DNA from: Shewanella sp. KT0246
GTDB taxonomy: Bacteria; Pseudomonadota; Gammaproteobacteria; Enterobacterales; Shewanellaceae
NCBI RefSeq assembly: GCF_019654955.1
Contig: NZ_BPEV01000032.1
Location: forward strand, 1-55,928
Reading direction: 5' to 3'
Length of the DNA stretch: 55,928 nt
Shown: positions 8,231 to 17,513 of the stretch, one piece after another
Numbering within the stretch: position 1 is the first letter of the stretch
Layout of the letters: every line of letters starts with the position of its first letter
Position numbers and translations under genes: made by a program
The notes under the pieces: generated by a model
Seen by the model: only the letters and a program-made list of their open reading frames with translations
What the model was told of the DNA's origin: nothing
Databases searched by the model: none

Positions 8231-8308
8231 AAAAAAACTGCTGAATAAATGTGACAACGAAACAACACTTCCTGTATGTATCATTTATAAACAATCTGAT
8301 TCAGCAGT
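8231..8308 (-). promoter_or_regulatory. possible attenuator between phoB and phoR
   Basis: Ten-base arms at 8237-8246 and 8299-8308 are perfect inverted repeats (ACTGCTGAAT and ATTCAGCAGT) with a 52-base loop. On the minus strand the second arm is followed by seven T (8231-8237). This is terminator-like geometry inside the operon. Partial termination here would lower phoR expression relative to phoB. The long loop makes it uncertain. Confidence 0.35.
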
Positions 8309-8333
8309 CTTTCATTCGCGGTCTAATGAGCGA

Positions 8334-9023
8334 TTACATTCTGGTTGAAAAACGGTATCCCGCCCCGCGCACAGTCTGAATTAGCTTATCATGGCCAGAG
8401 TCTTCAACGGCTTTACGTAAGCGACGAATATGTACATCTACAGTTCTGTCTTCAACATAGACGTTTGTGCCCCAAACGTTATCTAATAGCTGCTCACGGC
8501 TATAAACACGCTCTGGATGTGTCATAAAAAAATGCAGTAGTCTAAATTCTGTCGGCCCCATATCAAGGACTGATTCACCCACCGAGACGCGATGACTCAC
8601 AGGATCAAGTAGTAATCCTTGTACATCAATCGTTTCTTCTAAACGTGTTGGTGCACTGCGACGTAATACCGCTTTAATACGTGCAACCAGCTCCTTAGGT
8701 GAGAAAGGTTTAGTGATGTAATCGTCAGCACCGACTTCTAAGCCTTTTACCTTATCTTCCTCCTCACCACGTGCGGTGAGCATGATAATAGGAATTTGAC
8801 GTGTAAACTCATCTTGCTTTAAACGCTTCGCTAATTGTATACCACTGCCACCAGGGAACATCCAATCCAACAGAATCAAGTCTGGATAAGGTTCTTGCAG
8901 TAGGTCTATCGCTGAATCAAAATCTTCAGCAGCAGATGTGGTAAAACCGTGTTGTTCCATAACAAAGGTCAGCATCTCTCTGATCGCTGATTCATCTTCT
9001 ACAATTAAAATCTTAGCTGTCAT
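8334..9023 (-). CDS. phoB: phosphate regulon response regulator PhoB
   Basis: This OmpR-family transcription activator binds Pho boxes. The receiver domain has acidic pocket Glu9/Asp10, the phosphorylated Asp53 ([10 protein letters not shown]), Thr83 and Lys105. A winged-helix DNA-binding domain fills residues 130-227 and includes [16 protein letters not shown] and the RGAGYRF wing. The length of 229 matches E. coli PhoB. The start ATG at 9023 begins [11 protein letters not shown]. phoR follows. A Pho box lies about 100 bases upstream, so autoregulation is likely. Confidence 0.96.
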   Translation of the reverse strand: MTAKILIVEDESAIREMLTFVMEQHGFTTSAAEDFDSAIDLLQEPYPDLILLDWMFPGGSGIQLAKRLKQDEFTRQIPIIMLTARGEEEDKVKGLEVGADDYITKPFSPKELVARIKAVLRRSAPTRLEETIDVQGLLLDPVSHRVSVGESVLDMGPTEFRLLHFFMTHPERVYSREQLLDNVWGTNVYVEDRTVDVHIRRLRKAVEDSGHDKLIQTVRGAGYRFSTRM

Positions 9024-9120
9024 AATAGTTTCTGTGATTAATTTGCCGCATGGGTATTATTGGTCAGTTTTATTACAGAAATATGATCTTAGGGCTAATA
9101 AAACCTACAAAATCATATTT

Positions 9121-9138
9121 TTGTCATAAATCTATCAT
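9121..9138. promoter_or_regulatory. Pho box upstream of phoB, in reverse orientation
   Basis: TTGTCATAAATCTATCAT on the plus strand matches the PhoB box at about 15 of 18 positions. phoB is read leftward from 9023, so the box points against the gene, unlike the pstS boxes. It is still placed where an autoregulatory site would be expected. Confidence 0.6.
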
Positions 9139-9161
9139 GTTTTAGCTTAGGTCATTGGTTT

Positions 9162-9196
9162 AAAAACACACAAAGGAGACATACGCCTCCTTTGTG
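9162..9196 (-). terminator. intrinsic terminator after the porin gene
   Basis: The hairpin CACAAAGGAG (9169-9178) with CTCCTTTGTG (9187-9196) is followed by a T-rich run on the minus strand. It separates the porin transcript from phoB. Confidence 0.8.
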
Positions 9197-9240
9197 ATAC
9201 TACTTTATTCAAATTAAATCGTTATGAATAACGACTCAAT

Positions 9241-10200
9241 TTAGAATTTGTGTTCGATACCAACAGCGAAGTAGCTTTCATCAATTGAGATATCAATCAT
9301 TTCGCCATCATCTTCTTCCACTGTACCCATTGAAGTACGGTCAGTGTAGAAAGCGAATAGTTTAGTAGGCTTACCTAATGAATAATCGGCACCAATTGAC
9401 CATGAATCACCTTTATCTTCCATGTCTTGGTATTGTGCTTTCAACGTCACTTGTTGAATTTTGTAAGCTGCACTTAGTAAGTAACCATCAATGCTTTCTC
9501 CGCCATCAACAGCTTCTTCTTGTTGGTACATACCACCTAGTACGAAACCAGCAATTTTACCCTGAACAGTACCACGAACAATATCGTAACCAGCGACTTC
9601 TGAATCATAGGCAATGGCTGCGTAAACGGGTGTACTCTTAAGGCCTGAATCACCGTACATAGCCGCAAGACTGAAGCCATCATTTTCTTCTTGCTTGCTA
9701 TCGCCTTCAGCTGCGTAAGTCACGCCCACTTGGAAATCACCAAACTTAGGTGTTAAGTATGTTGCTGTTTGCGCTAGACGGTTTTCGCCTTTGAATAGCG
9801 CCTTTAAATCACCTGAGTAATCGTTGAATTGGTCAACTTTACCTTGTGACTTTTTAAGCATTGTATCGTTACGACCTACAGCAAAAGAACCAAAGTTACC
9901 TTTTAAACCAACGAATTGGTTACGTGCTGTGAAGTTATCAGAGCTTGAGTTACCCGTATCAACTTGGTACTCGATTGTGTAGAACGCTTCTAAAGAGTCG
10001 CTTAATTCGAATCCACCTTTAACACCAAAACGAGACGCATTACTTTGAATTTCTGTAACTGAACCATCGCCATCATCATTCGACTGAACAGTAACATTTA
10101 ACTTACCGTATACTTCAAGTGGTTCAGCAGCGTGTGCAGTTGAAAGCGTAGCAGCGGTAATAGCTGAAGCAACTAGAGTTTTATAAAAAGCGTTCATCAT
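9241..10200 (-). CDS. general (OmpC/OmpF/PhoE-type) outer-membrane porin
   Basis: This is a trimeric beta-barrel porin. A signal peptide (MMNAFYKTLVASAITAATLSTAHA) is followed by the classic porin opening EPLEVYGKLNVTVQ. The barrel has the signature segments RFGVKGGFEL, TARNQFVGLKGNFG and AVGRND, and ends GIEHKF with a terminal Phe. I place the start at the ATG six bases after AAAGG; a longer frame would put the start codon directly against the ribosome-binding site, and the next ATG (10197) is also possible. Position beside phoB suggests phosphate control, but only a half Pho box (10432-10440) is visible upstream. The start region is complementary to the sRNA array motif at 0.2-2.3 kb. Confidence 0.92.
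   Translation of the reverse strand: MMNAFYKTLVASAITAATLSTAHAAEPLEVYGKLNVTVQSNDDGDGSVTEIQSNASRFGVKGGFELSDSLEAFYTIEYQVDTGNSSSDNFTARNQFVGLKGNFGSFAVGRNDTMLKKSQGKVDQFNDYSGDLKALFKGENRLAQTATYLTPKFGDFQVGVTYAAEGDSKQEENDGFSLAAMYGDSGLKSTPVYAAIAYDSEVAGYDIVRGTVQGKIAGFVLGGMYQQEEAVDGGESIDGYLLSAAYKIQQVTLKAQYQDMEDKGDSWSIGADYSLGKPTKLFAFYTDRTSMGTVEEDDGEMIDISIDESYFAVGIEHKF
10184..10200 (-). promoter_or_regulatory. alternative start cluster of the porin mRNA
   Basis: AUG codons at 10206, 10200 and 10197 crowd just after the AAAGG ribosome-binding site. The mRNA segment GGAUGAU-AAUGAUGAAC pairs with GUUCAUCAUCAUCC of the sRNA units with a three-base bulge in the mRNA. Occupation would cover both the ribosome-binding site and the start codon. 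Confidence 0.5.
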
Positions 10201-10206
10201 TATCAT

Positions 10207-10544
10207 CCTTTAGACATAATTTATTGGTGTTCTACACCTAGTTTTTGCTGCTATTTGGTTGGAACTAACAGATTACTGCTAACCAATAGCTTGGGAACGA
10301 GGCGAATTCTGCACGTCTTTTGTTGCAGAAATATTTCAATTCGTTATTTTTATTTAGCGAAAGCTAAATTAAACACACAAAAAAACAAACAAGTCATTGT
10401 AAAATAAAGGGAATAATGCATATTTAGCAAATATGACAGTTTAATGAATTCTGTTATTGCAACAATCTTTGATCATTAATCTGATGGTTTACCCCAGCGC
10501 TGTGATACCGTAAACTGCATTTTTAATTTTGATGAGCGCCTTAT
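10207..10544. other. intergenic region between porin and rdgC
   Basis: This region holds the leader of the leftward porin gene and the promoter of the rightward rdgC gene. A lone half Pho box (CTGTCATAT on the minus strand, 10432-10440) lies here. I see no complete PhoB box or ORF. Confidence 0.4.
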
Positions 10545-11456
10545 ATGTGGTTTAAAAATCTCACCCTTTATCGTTTCAACAAGCCTTTCACTACCGATAC
10601 CGAGGCACTCGAAACAGCTTTAGAAGACTTCACCTTTTCTCCTTGCTCAAGCCAAGACATCAGCAAGTTTGGCTTCTCTAATGCATTAGGCAAAAAAGGC
10701 CAAGCCTTAGTTCACAGCGCCGAAAACCGTCACTTAATCTGTGTAACCAAAGAAGAAAAGATAATTCCAGGTCAAGTCATCAAGGAAGCCATTGATGAAA
10801 AAGTGGCGATGATTGAAGATCAAGAAAGTCGCAAAGTCACTAAGAAAGAAAAAGACGCGATGAAAGAAGAGATAACCATGACATTGCTACCACGAGCATT
10901 TTCTCGTCGAAGCCAAACTCATGCGCTTATCATGCCTGAACTCGAAATGATCCTTGTGGACAGCTCAAGTGCAGCAAAAGCTGAAGAGCTATTGGCTTTA
11001 TTACGTAAAGCATTAGGCAGCTTGCCTGTAGTGCCTTTACACTTCACAACGCCAATTGAAACGACGTTAACTGAGTGGTTACGTAACGGCTCATCTCCAC
11101 AGCCATTTGAGATGCAAGATGAAGCAGAACTTAAATCAGATTCAGATGAAGGCGGTATTGTGCGCTTTAAGCAACAAGTGCTTCAAGAAGATGAAGTCCT
11201 TGCGCATTTAGCGACAGGCAAGCAAGTGCATAAACTAGCGCTTCATTTTGGCCAATCTATTGCGTTTTTATTGCAATCAGATGCCAGCGTAAAACGCCTT
11301 AAATTCTCAGAAGAATTTAGAGCAGCGACTGATGATGTTGGTACTGAAGATCCTTTAGCAAAATTAGATGCGGATTTTGCATTGATGGGCGGCGAACTTG
11401 TAGCCTTCATCAATTCGCTTAAACAAGCACTTGGTCCAATTGAAGAAAATATTTAA
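10545..11456 (+). CDS. rdgC: recombination-associated protein RdgC
   Basis: RdgC is a nucleoid-associated, ring-forming DNA-binding protein that restrains RecA-dependent recombination. The translation begins [11 protein letters not shown] and includes the family segments [33 protein letters not shown] and [13 protein letters not shown]. The length of 303 is the usual length for the family. The gene stands alone, with an intrinsic terminator 50 bases downstream shared with the convergent M61 peptidase gene. Confidence 0.95.
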   Translation: MWFKNLTLYRFNKPFTTDTEALETALEDFTFSPCSSQDISKFGFSNALGKKGQALVHSAENRHLICVTKEEKIIPGQVIKEAIDEKVAMIEDQESRKVTKKEKDAMKEEITMTLLPRAFSRRSQTHALIMPELEMILVDSSSAAKAEELLALLRKALGSLPVVPLHFTTPIETTLTEWLRNGSSPQPFEMQDEAELKSDSDEGGIVRFKQQVLQEDEVLAHLATGKQVHKLALHFGQSIAFLLQSDASVKRLKFSEEFRAATDDVGTEDPLAKLDADFALMGGELVAFINSLKQALGPIEENI

Positions 11457-11504
11457 TTGCTGCCGCTTTTAACGTAATAGCTTGAAAATAAGCGTATAGA
11501 TTAA

Positions 11505-11539
11505 AAAAGCCCCCACAACCTAGGTTATGGGGGCTTTTT
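11505..11539. terminator. bidirectional terminator between rdgC and the M61 peptidase gene
   Basis: The hairpin AAGCCCCCACAACC-TAGGTTATGGGGGCTT has A runs on the left and T runs on the right, so it can end transcripts from both sides. Confidence 0.85.
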
Positions 11540-11599
11540 ATTAACTGAATATTCGCTAAAGCAGCTAACTTAAGAAAGCTAACTATTTGCTAAAACCAC

Positions 11600-13405
11600 T
11601 TATTTGAGAAAGTTGCCTTCTTCATCAAATGGCCAATCAATTCCGAGCCATGCTTTTAAGAAAGCTTTTTGTTGAGTGCTAGCGTTCTCAATACCTTTAA
11701 TAGATAACTCGCCTTTGGGTTGCTCATCCAATGTAATGACAATCTGCTTTAACTGATCATTATTAAACAATGACACAGTAATCTCATCACCAGGTTTAAA
11801 GTCTTCTAAACGTTTTTTAAACCCTGCAGCTGTCACTTTTAATCCATTAATGGCGACAATCTCATCTCCTGCAACCACACCGGCATTCCAAGCAGGGCTG
11901 TTACGGCTAACGTGTGCCAAAGTTAAGTCATCGTGTGCACCAGTTAATCTCAACCCGCTATATACCGTCGCTTCATCCTTTTTGCCATAGCGAATAACAA
12001 GACCAGCCTTTGCTAACATCGAATCAAAATCTAAACTAAACGGTGAAGTAATGTGTTGTTGCCACCAAGGTTGATAGTCTTTGCCTGATAAGTTTTTTAA
12101 AATACCTTTGACATCATCAACGTTATAACCCTTAGGTAATTTAAAATCGCGATACAGTTGACGATGAACATCACGGTATGAATGCGTTAACTCAGTATCA
12201 CTTAGCAAACTAAAGTCTAATGATAGCGACGCTAAATAACCTTCTGAGTAGATATTAACTCCGTGGTTTATCGCGTAATCCCCACCAGTATTAGTCCACT
12301 CATTAAGGCTTGCCTCAGATACTGATTGAACTTCTCGGCCAGGTTTGTGCATGTTGCTATTCACCCGTTTAGCTAAGTCGGCAAAGAACTCCTTCGGCGT
12401 AATCACGTCTGCACGCAGCAATAACTGATTTTGAAAGTAGCTAGTAGAACCTTCGGCCATCCAAAGTAACTCAGTCATGCTAGCTTCTTGGTAATCGTAA
12501 GGTACCAAACCTTGTGGACGATATGCCTTCACATTCCATGTATGGATAAACTCATGTGAAGCCGTGCTAATAAAGCGTAAATAATCTTTGCGCTCTCTGA
12601 AATTAAAGCGAGGCAACTGAATAATCGTTGAATTTAAATGCTCTGTCGCCCCACGTGCACCACTGGTTGCATGAACCATGTATACATAACGCTCAAACGG
12701 ATAGTCATCCCAAATGACGCTAGCAGTGCTACTGATTTTTGTTAAATCTTCAACAACTTGCTTAGCGTCATAATTTCCTTCACCCCAAAAAACAAGTTCA
12801 TAATCTCTACCATCTGCTTCAAAGCTATAGTGAGTATTTATGCCGGTTTCAATAGGGGAATCAATAAGTACATCGTAATTGTCTGCAATAAAAGTATGAG
12901 ACTTACGGCCACTTTTCATGCCAGAATGGCTATCCCACCCCTTAGGCACTTTCATTGCTACTTTGACATTATCATCTCGAAATTCTGGGCTATACATAAA
13001 CACACCACTGGCATCTAGGTATGCATGGGTATTGTCAATATGGCGCACCCGAGTGCCTAAGTCATTGGCATAAAGCTGATAAGAAACGTTAACTTCTGTA
13101 GGTTTGGTTAAGTTAACTTGCCATTCGCCTGTAGCGCTGCGTTGCCAGGTTAATGGGTTTCCTTTGTTATCGGTTGCTTCAAAAAGGCGAATCCCGTCAG
13201 CTAACGGCAACACCGCATACTTTCCTGTGCGCCACACAGGTAAGTTAACAGTTAACACATCAGCGGATGATTTAGGAAAACTCACTTTTACTGTTGCTAA
13301 GTGGTGCTGTGGATGGGTTAAATCAATTTGGTAGTTTACCTCAGCAAGGCTGTTTGCTGAAAAAAATACCCCTGCAGTAAAAATAGCCAGTTTTGAGACT
13401 TTCAC
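11600..13405 (-). CDS. M61 family (glycyl aminopeptidase-like) metallopeptidase with PDZ domain
   Basis: This is an exported zinc peptidase. A signal peptide covers about residues 1-21 (MKVSKLAIFTAGVFFSANSLA). An N-terminal beta domain is followed by the catalytic HEFIH motif at 284-288, with a likely third zinc ligand Glu318 in WMAEGSTSYF. A PDZ domain lies at about 485-565 (GLRLTG, SPAWNAGVVAGDEIVAINGLKV) and could dock substrates. The length of about 600 fits M61. Translation starts at GTG with AAGGA eight bases before it. The gene is divergent from the TPR protein gene across 185 bases. The natural substrate is not known; M61 enzymes prefer N-terminal glycine or alanine. Confidence 0.88.
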   Translation of the reverse strand: MKVSKLAIFTAGVFFSANSLAEVNYQIDLTHPQHHLATVKVSFPKSSADVLTVNLPVWRTGKYAVLPLADGIRLFEATDNKGNPLTWQRSATGEWQVNLTKPTEVNVSYQLYANDLGTRVRHIDNTHAYLDASGVFMYSPEFRDDNVKVAMKVPKGWDSHSGMKSGRKSHTFIADNYDVLIDSPIETGINTHYSFEADGRDYELVFWGEGNYDAKQVVEDLTKISSTASVIWDDYPFERYVYMVHATSGARGATEHLNSTIIQLPRFNFRERKDYLRFISTASHEFIHTWNVKAYRPQGLVPYDYQEASMTELLWMAEGSTSYFQNQLLLRADVITPKEFFADLAKRVNSNMHKPGREVQSVSEASLNEWTNTGGDYAINHGVNIYSEGYLASLSLDFSLLSDTELTHSYRDVHRQLYRDFKLPKGYNVDDVKGILKNLSGKDYQPWWQQHITSPFSLDFDSMLAKAGLVIRYGKKDEATVYSGLRLTGAHDDLTLAHVSRNSPAWNAGVVAGDEIVAINGLKVTAAGFKKRLEDFKPGDEITVSLFNNDQLKQIVITLDEQPKGELSIKGIENASTQQKAFLKAWLGIDWPFDEEGNFLK

Positions 13406-13590
13406 TCTACATTCCTTCTGTTATTATTCTTGTTATGTTTTTATGTATTGTAGTTATTTGTTTTCAATATCATACAAATTCTTTGCTGTAAGTTTACTTT
13501 TTACCAAGTGATATTATAACAAGCGCGATTGTTCGCCCACCTACTTCCAACAAAAGCTTACAAAAATAATAATAAGGTCGTCATTAACTT

Positions 13591-15750
13591 ATGCAAAAAT
13601 TGATTCTTTTCTATCACACCTTACTGTTATTAATTGTAACTTTTCCAGCTCACGCTGAGATTAACCAGCAACGTGAGATTGAGTTTATAGAAACCCCTAA
13701 TATTTTGTTCGAGCGACTTTCAGCTCGTACTCAGTTTCCACTGTCATTTAATAATCGCTCTGAATTTGAAGCAGTTGCAGACTCTTTAAAATATCGCCCA
13801 GATGAGTTACAAGCAGATTTAGAGATTCTGGCGCGGCTGTTTCTGGAAACAGCGCTCAAAGCAGATGATAAAATAAATAATGCCCGTTTATTAACACAGC
13901 AACTTGAGTCTCTTGCTGAAACGCCTATGCAAGAAGCAATTATTTTACTGCTCGAAGGCAGAATAAGAGGCCTTGAGGATCAACAGTACAAACAATCGAT
14001 AATTTTATTTAAAGAAGCCCTTAATAAAATAAACAATCTCAATGATACTCAGAGTTTAAATTTGCAATTTATATTGCATCAAAACTTGAGTTCCTTGCAC
14101 ACTTTAGTGAAACAAGACACGCAAGCCTTATATCATTACAAACGCTATCGAGAAATTGCCTACCGACTGCGTAATGATTACTTCATTGCCCTATCTGAAA
14201 CAGCAATAGGCATCTATTACACTGGCCGCAATCAATTAGCTAAAGCACTGCAGCATCACAGTGAAGCTTATCGAATTTCGAATCGCTTAGACTACCCCGT
14301 CATTCAAGCGCAAACTCAATTTCAATTATCTCGTGCTTACCGTGACTTAGGTCAATGGGATGAAGCACTTAAAAACGCCAACGAAGCTGCTATCAGTTAT
14401 CAAAAACTGGGGCGAGATGCATCTCAGTCTAAAGCGATGACTGTCATTGCGATGATCTACGCTAATCAAGAACAATGGAATAAAGCCATTGACTACTACC
14501 TTAATGCTCAGCAATTGGATGAAAAGCACAATAGGAGAATTAGCCAAGGGCTTAATTTCCATAATATTGGTGAAGCGTATCTTCATTTAAGTAATTACCC
14601 TTCAGCAATGAATTACCTACAAATGGCTAATGATATATTCAGAGAAAAAGGGGTCATGCATTATCTTGTTTATAATGAATTGCTATTTGCCCAAGCATTG
14701 TCTGAACAGTCATTATGGAAAGAAACAATAACCCACGGGGTCGCAGCATTAATCATAGCCGACTCAAAGCAATTACCTGATGCTCAAAAAGAAGCACTTG
14801 AATATTTAGCCAACGCATACAGAGAAGAACGTAATTACCCTGCGGCATTGGAAATGATGGACAGATTAGTCCAAATGCAACAAAGTACAGAAGAAGACCC
14901 TGTTGAAGAAACACTCTCCTCAAACTTAACTGAAGAAAAATTAAAGTTTGAAATCAATATCTATCAGCACAAACTTAGTGGTTATATTAAAAACAGTAAA
15001 GACCAGCAAATGGCTATTATTATCTTGCTTGCCGCCATCTTTATTTTATCTTTTGCCTGGCTTTATAGCTTAAAAAGGTTAAACAGTTTTAAACAACAGA
15101 AGACTTTACTCGCCACACAAGTGCTACAAGAGCCTCAAACTCAACTTAAAGGGTACCAAGGGCTACTTCACTGCATGTCTGATGAGAACTCACCTAAAAC
15201 CATAGCACTGGTCAATGTTAAGCTATTAGCCGATTTAGACAATGAATTTGGACTTACAGAATCTAAAATCATCACTGAAAACTTAATCAATCAATTTGAA
15301 TCACAATTAAGTTGCAAAGTTTATTTGATTAAACCCGGTGAGTTTGCATTTTGTTTTACAGACTCTTTAGCACCAGAGCAAACTTTGATTCAAATATCGG
15401 AGGTACTTTCTCATCAAGCGTTAACAATCAATAGCAATGTGCCCAACTACTCAGAGTTACATAACCTTGAATTAGATTGCATCATGGGTCACATCAATTT
15501 GCCTTTGTTGGCGAACCCGGATTTAAGACTCACCACCGAATTACAGTTTGAAACGGTACAATATGCATTGGCGGCAGCAAAAAGCATAGATATAGGCCAT
15601 ACTTACGTCAGTATCCGAACATTAAACTTTGCCCCAGCTGCAATCTTTTTCAAGCCTTTATATTTAAACCTAACGCATGCATTGCAAAGAGGCATTATTC
15701 GAGCTGAAACTAATAGGACTATTTCAGATATTAAATGGCCTAAAAATTAA
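13591..15750 (+). CDS. TPR sensor protein with membrane helix and degenerate GGDEF domain
   Basis: A signal peptide (to about residue 22) leads into a helical region with several tetratricopeptide repeats (about 150-420). One transmembrane helix lies at about 474-494 (MAIIILLAAIFILSFAWLYSL). The cytoplasmic C-terminus (about 520-719) has the layout of a GGDEF domain, but the signature is KPGEFAF instead of GGDEF, so cyclase activity is unlikely. The protein could bind periplasmic peptides through the repeats and signal inward, perhaps to the active cyclase encoded next. The start ATG has AAGGT rather far upstream. The two genes are separated by about 170 bases, so co-transcription is possible, not shown. 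Confidence 0.8.
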   Translation: MQKLILFYHTLLLLIVTFPAHAEINQQREIEFIETPNILFERLSARTQFPLSFNNRSEFEAVADSLKYRPDELQADLEILARLFLETALKADDKINNARLLTQQLESLAETPMQEAIILLLEGRIRGLEDQQYKQSIILFKEALNKINNLNDTQSLNLQFILHQNLSSLHTLVKQDTQALYHYKRYREIAYRLRNDYFIALSETAIGIYYTGRNQLAKALQHHSEAYRISNRLDYPVIQAQTQFQLSRAYRDLGQWDEALKNANEAAISYQKLGRDASQSKAMTVIAMIYANQEQWNKAIDYYLNAQQLDEKHNRRISQGLNFHNIGEAYLHLSNYPSAMNYLQMANDIFREKGVMHYLVYNELLFAQALSEQSLWKETITHGVAALIIADSKQLPDAQKEALEYLANAYREERNYPAALEMMDRLVQMQQSTEEDPVEETLSSNLTEEKLKFEINIYQHKLSGYIKNSKDQQMAIIILLAAIFILSFAWLYSLKRLNSFKQQKTLLATQVLQEPQTQLKGYQGLLHCMSDENSPKTIALVNVKLLADLDNEFGLTESKIITENLINQFESQLSCKVYLIKPGEFAFCFTDSLAPEQTLIQISEVLSHQALTINSNVPNYSELHNLELDCIMGHINLPLLANPDLRLTTELQFETVQYALAAAKSIDIGHTYVSIRTLNFAPAAIFFKPLYLNLTHALQRGIIRAETNRTISDIKWPKN

Positions 15751-15921
15751 CCACAAAAGCCTCAGTTAGTTCAGCTTTTATTCAAACTGGCCGATATAAA
15801 TATATAGTTAGTTGATAGCATATTAAAAGTGTGGGTTTTACTATACAATCTGTAACATTCAACTCGCTAGATGATTGAAGTTGTTAGTAATTTATTTGTT
15901 CATTTCAGGGAGCCAAAAAGC

Positions 15922-17478
15922 ATGAAAGATTCTTCAACTGCTGTCTCGCAAGTTTCATTATTAAAACAGAAACTTAATTCAGCTAAGTTGGCCCTCGAAG
16001 AAATCCATGAAGATCGTAATGAAAAATTACGCACTTTAATCCAATTTTTAGGGCATTTGAGTCTAGCTTGTAAAGGACAGAACCTAGAGCTCGACAATCG
16101 TTTAGCTAAATTACGTCATCATCTGCAAGGCTATGATCAAATTGATGAAGCCCTACCAGAATTAGTGGAAATTGAACGCCTTTTAAAAGGCCAATATCAC
16201 CACACTATGACCCGCTTAGAAGAGAGTCGCACTAGTCTTTCTCGTGTCATCAGCCAGATTCAAAGAGTTGACTCTGCACCTGATGAAATAAAAAAAGAAA
16301 TTAATTACTTCAAAAAAGATCTCAATAAGCCAATCCATACTATATGGGAGTACATCCCAAAAGTAGAACAGGTCATTAGTTTCTATGAACATATTCTTCA
16401 AAAGGAATTTGCAGATAGCGATGACCATGTCATCTTGCCTCAGCACCTTATCCTAGCGAAAGAGTTGGCACATAAAATTTCAGAGATAGAGTTTAGAAAA
16501 GAGCAACGTGATCAGATTCTGGTTATGAAAGAAGTGTTAATGGGTGATATTAAACTCAATACTTTGCTTGAATCTTATCAAACCATTTTAAGTTTATTGC
16601 TCAACAACATTGCTCGTGAGAAAACTGCATCTCAAGATTTCTTATATTCATTAAATGATGCCATTAGTGTTGTGCGCGATGTTGTCACGAACACAGCTAA
16701 CAACAACGATCGCTCACAGCAAATTAAGACTCAACTTAATAAAGAAATTAACTTACGTGTAGATAATGCAGATGGAATTCTCATTGAGTCCGATGATTCA
16801 TTGTCATTAAAGACTGCACTTACTGTACAACTTGCTTCACTAAAAGATGCCTTGAGTCGCAAAGAGGCATTAGAAAGTCGGGAACAAGCTTTATTACGTA
16901 AATCAATCGAGTCGATGCGAAAAGAACTCTCAAGCATGACTAAAGAAGCCAATGCCTATAAAGAAAAGTTATTCGAGCACCAAAAACTTAATTTACTCGA
17001 TCCGCTAACTCAATTACCCAATCGGGCAGCTCTTGAAGATCGTATGGAACAAGAGTTTAGAAACCATAAACGGTTTAATACCCCACTTTGGGTCGCAGTC
17101 ACTGATATTGATTACTTTAAATCTGTGAATGATAATTTTGGTCACAGTACCGGTGATAAGACCTTACAAGTTATCGCAATGGCGCTCAAAAACTCCCTTA
17201 GAGAGAGTGAATTTGTTGCAAGATATGGCGGTGAAGAATTTGTTTTATTGCTGCCAGAAGTCAATGAAGACAATATTGGTTTATTATTAAACCGTGTACG
17301 AGAAAAAATTAAGAACATTCCTTTTAAATTTAAGAATCAGCGTATTACCGTCACATTATCCATTGGTGCAGCGCAAGTTATGGACAACGAACGTATCGAA
17401 GAGACTTTTGAACGTGCTGATGCTGCCCTATATAAAGCCAAAAATAATGGCAGAGATAGAGTCGTAATCGATATTTAA
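15922..17478 (+). CDS. diguanylate cyclase with long coiled-coil N-terminus
   Basis: This enzyme makes cyclic di-GMP from two GTP. The C-terminal GGDEF domain (about residues 355-518) carries [26 protein letters not shown] and the active site GGEEF in [14 protein letters not shown]. The product-inhibition site five residues before it is RESE rather than RxxD, a conservative change that may weaken feedback. The first 340 residues are helical and rich in charged residues, probably coiled coil, with no membrane segment. I start at 15922, where ATG follows CAGGGAG, instead of 51 bases upstream where no ribosome-binding site is seen. This gives 518 residues. Confidence 0.9.
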   Translation: MKDSSTAVSQVSLLKQKLNSAKLALEEIHEDRNEKLRTLIQFLGHLSLACKGQNLELDNRLAKLRHHLQGYDQIDEALPELVEIERLLKGQYHHTMTRLEESRTSLSRVISQIQRVDSAPDEIKKEINYFKKDLNKPIHTIWEYIPKVEQVISFYEHILQKEFADSDDHVILPQHLILAKELAHKISEIEFRKEQRDQILVMKEVLMGDIKLNTLLESYQTILSLLLNNIAREKTASQDFLYSLNDAISVVRDVVTNTANNNDRSQQIKTQLNKEINLRVDNADGILIESDDSLSLKTALTVQLASLKDALSRKEALESREQALLRKSIESMRKELSSMTKEANAYKEKLFEHQKLNLLDPLTQLPNRAALEDRMEQEFRNHKRFNTPLWVAVTDIDYFKSVNDNFGHSTGDKTLQVIAMALKNSLRESEFVARYGGEEFVLLLPEVNEDNIGLLLNRVREKIKNIPFKFKNQRITVTLSIGAAQVMDNERIEETFERADAALYKAKNNGRDRVVIDI

Positions 17479-17486
17479 TATCAAAT

Positions 17487-17511
17487 GCAACTCATCTCTT
17501 AGAGGAGTTGC
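17487..17511 (+). promoter_or_regulatory. hairpin covering the ppnN ribosome-binding site
   Basis: GCAACTC (17487-17493) pairs perfectly with GAGTTGC (17505-17511). The 3' arm and loop include AGAGGAG, the ribosome-binding site of ppnN. No T run follows, so it is not a terminator. It could make ppnN translation depend on ribosomes arriving from the upstream gene or on another factor. Confidence 0.45.
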
Positions 17512-17513
17512 TT

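Noticed and set aside
10432..10440. A Pho box for the porin gene.
   Set aside because: Only one half-site (CTGTCAT) is present; the second half does not match.
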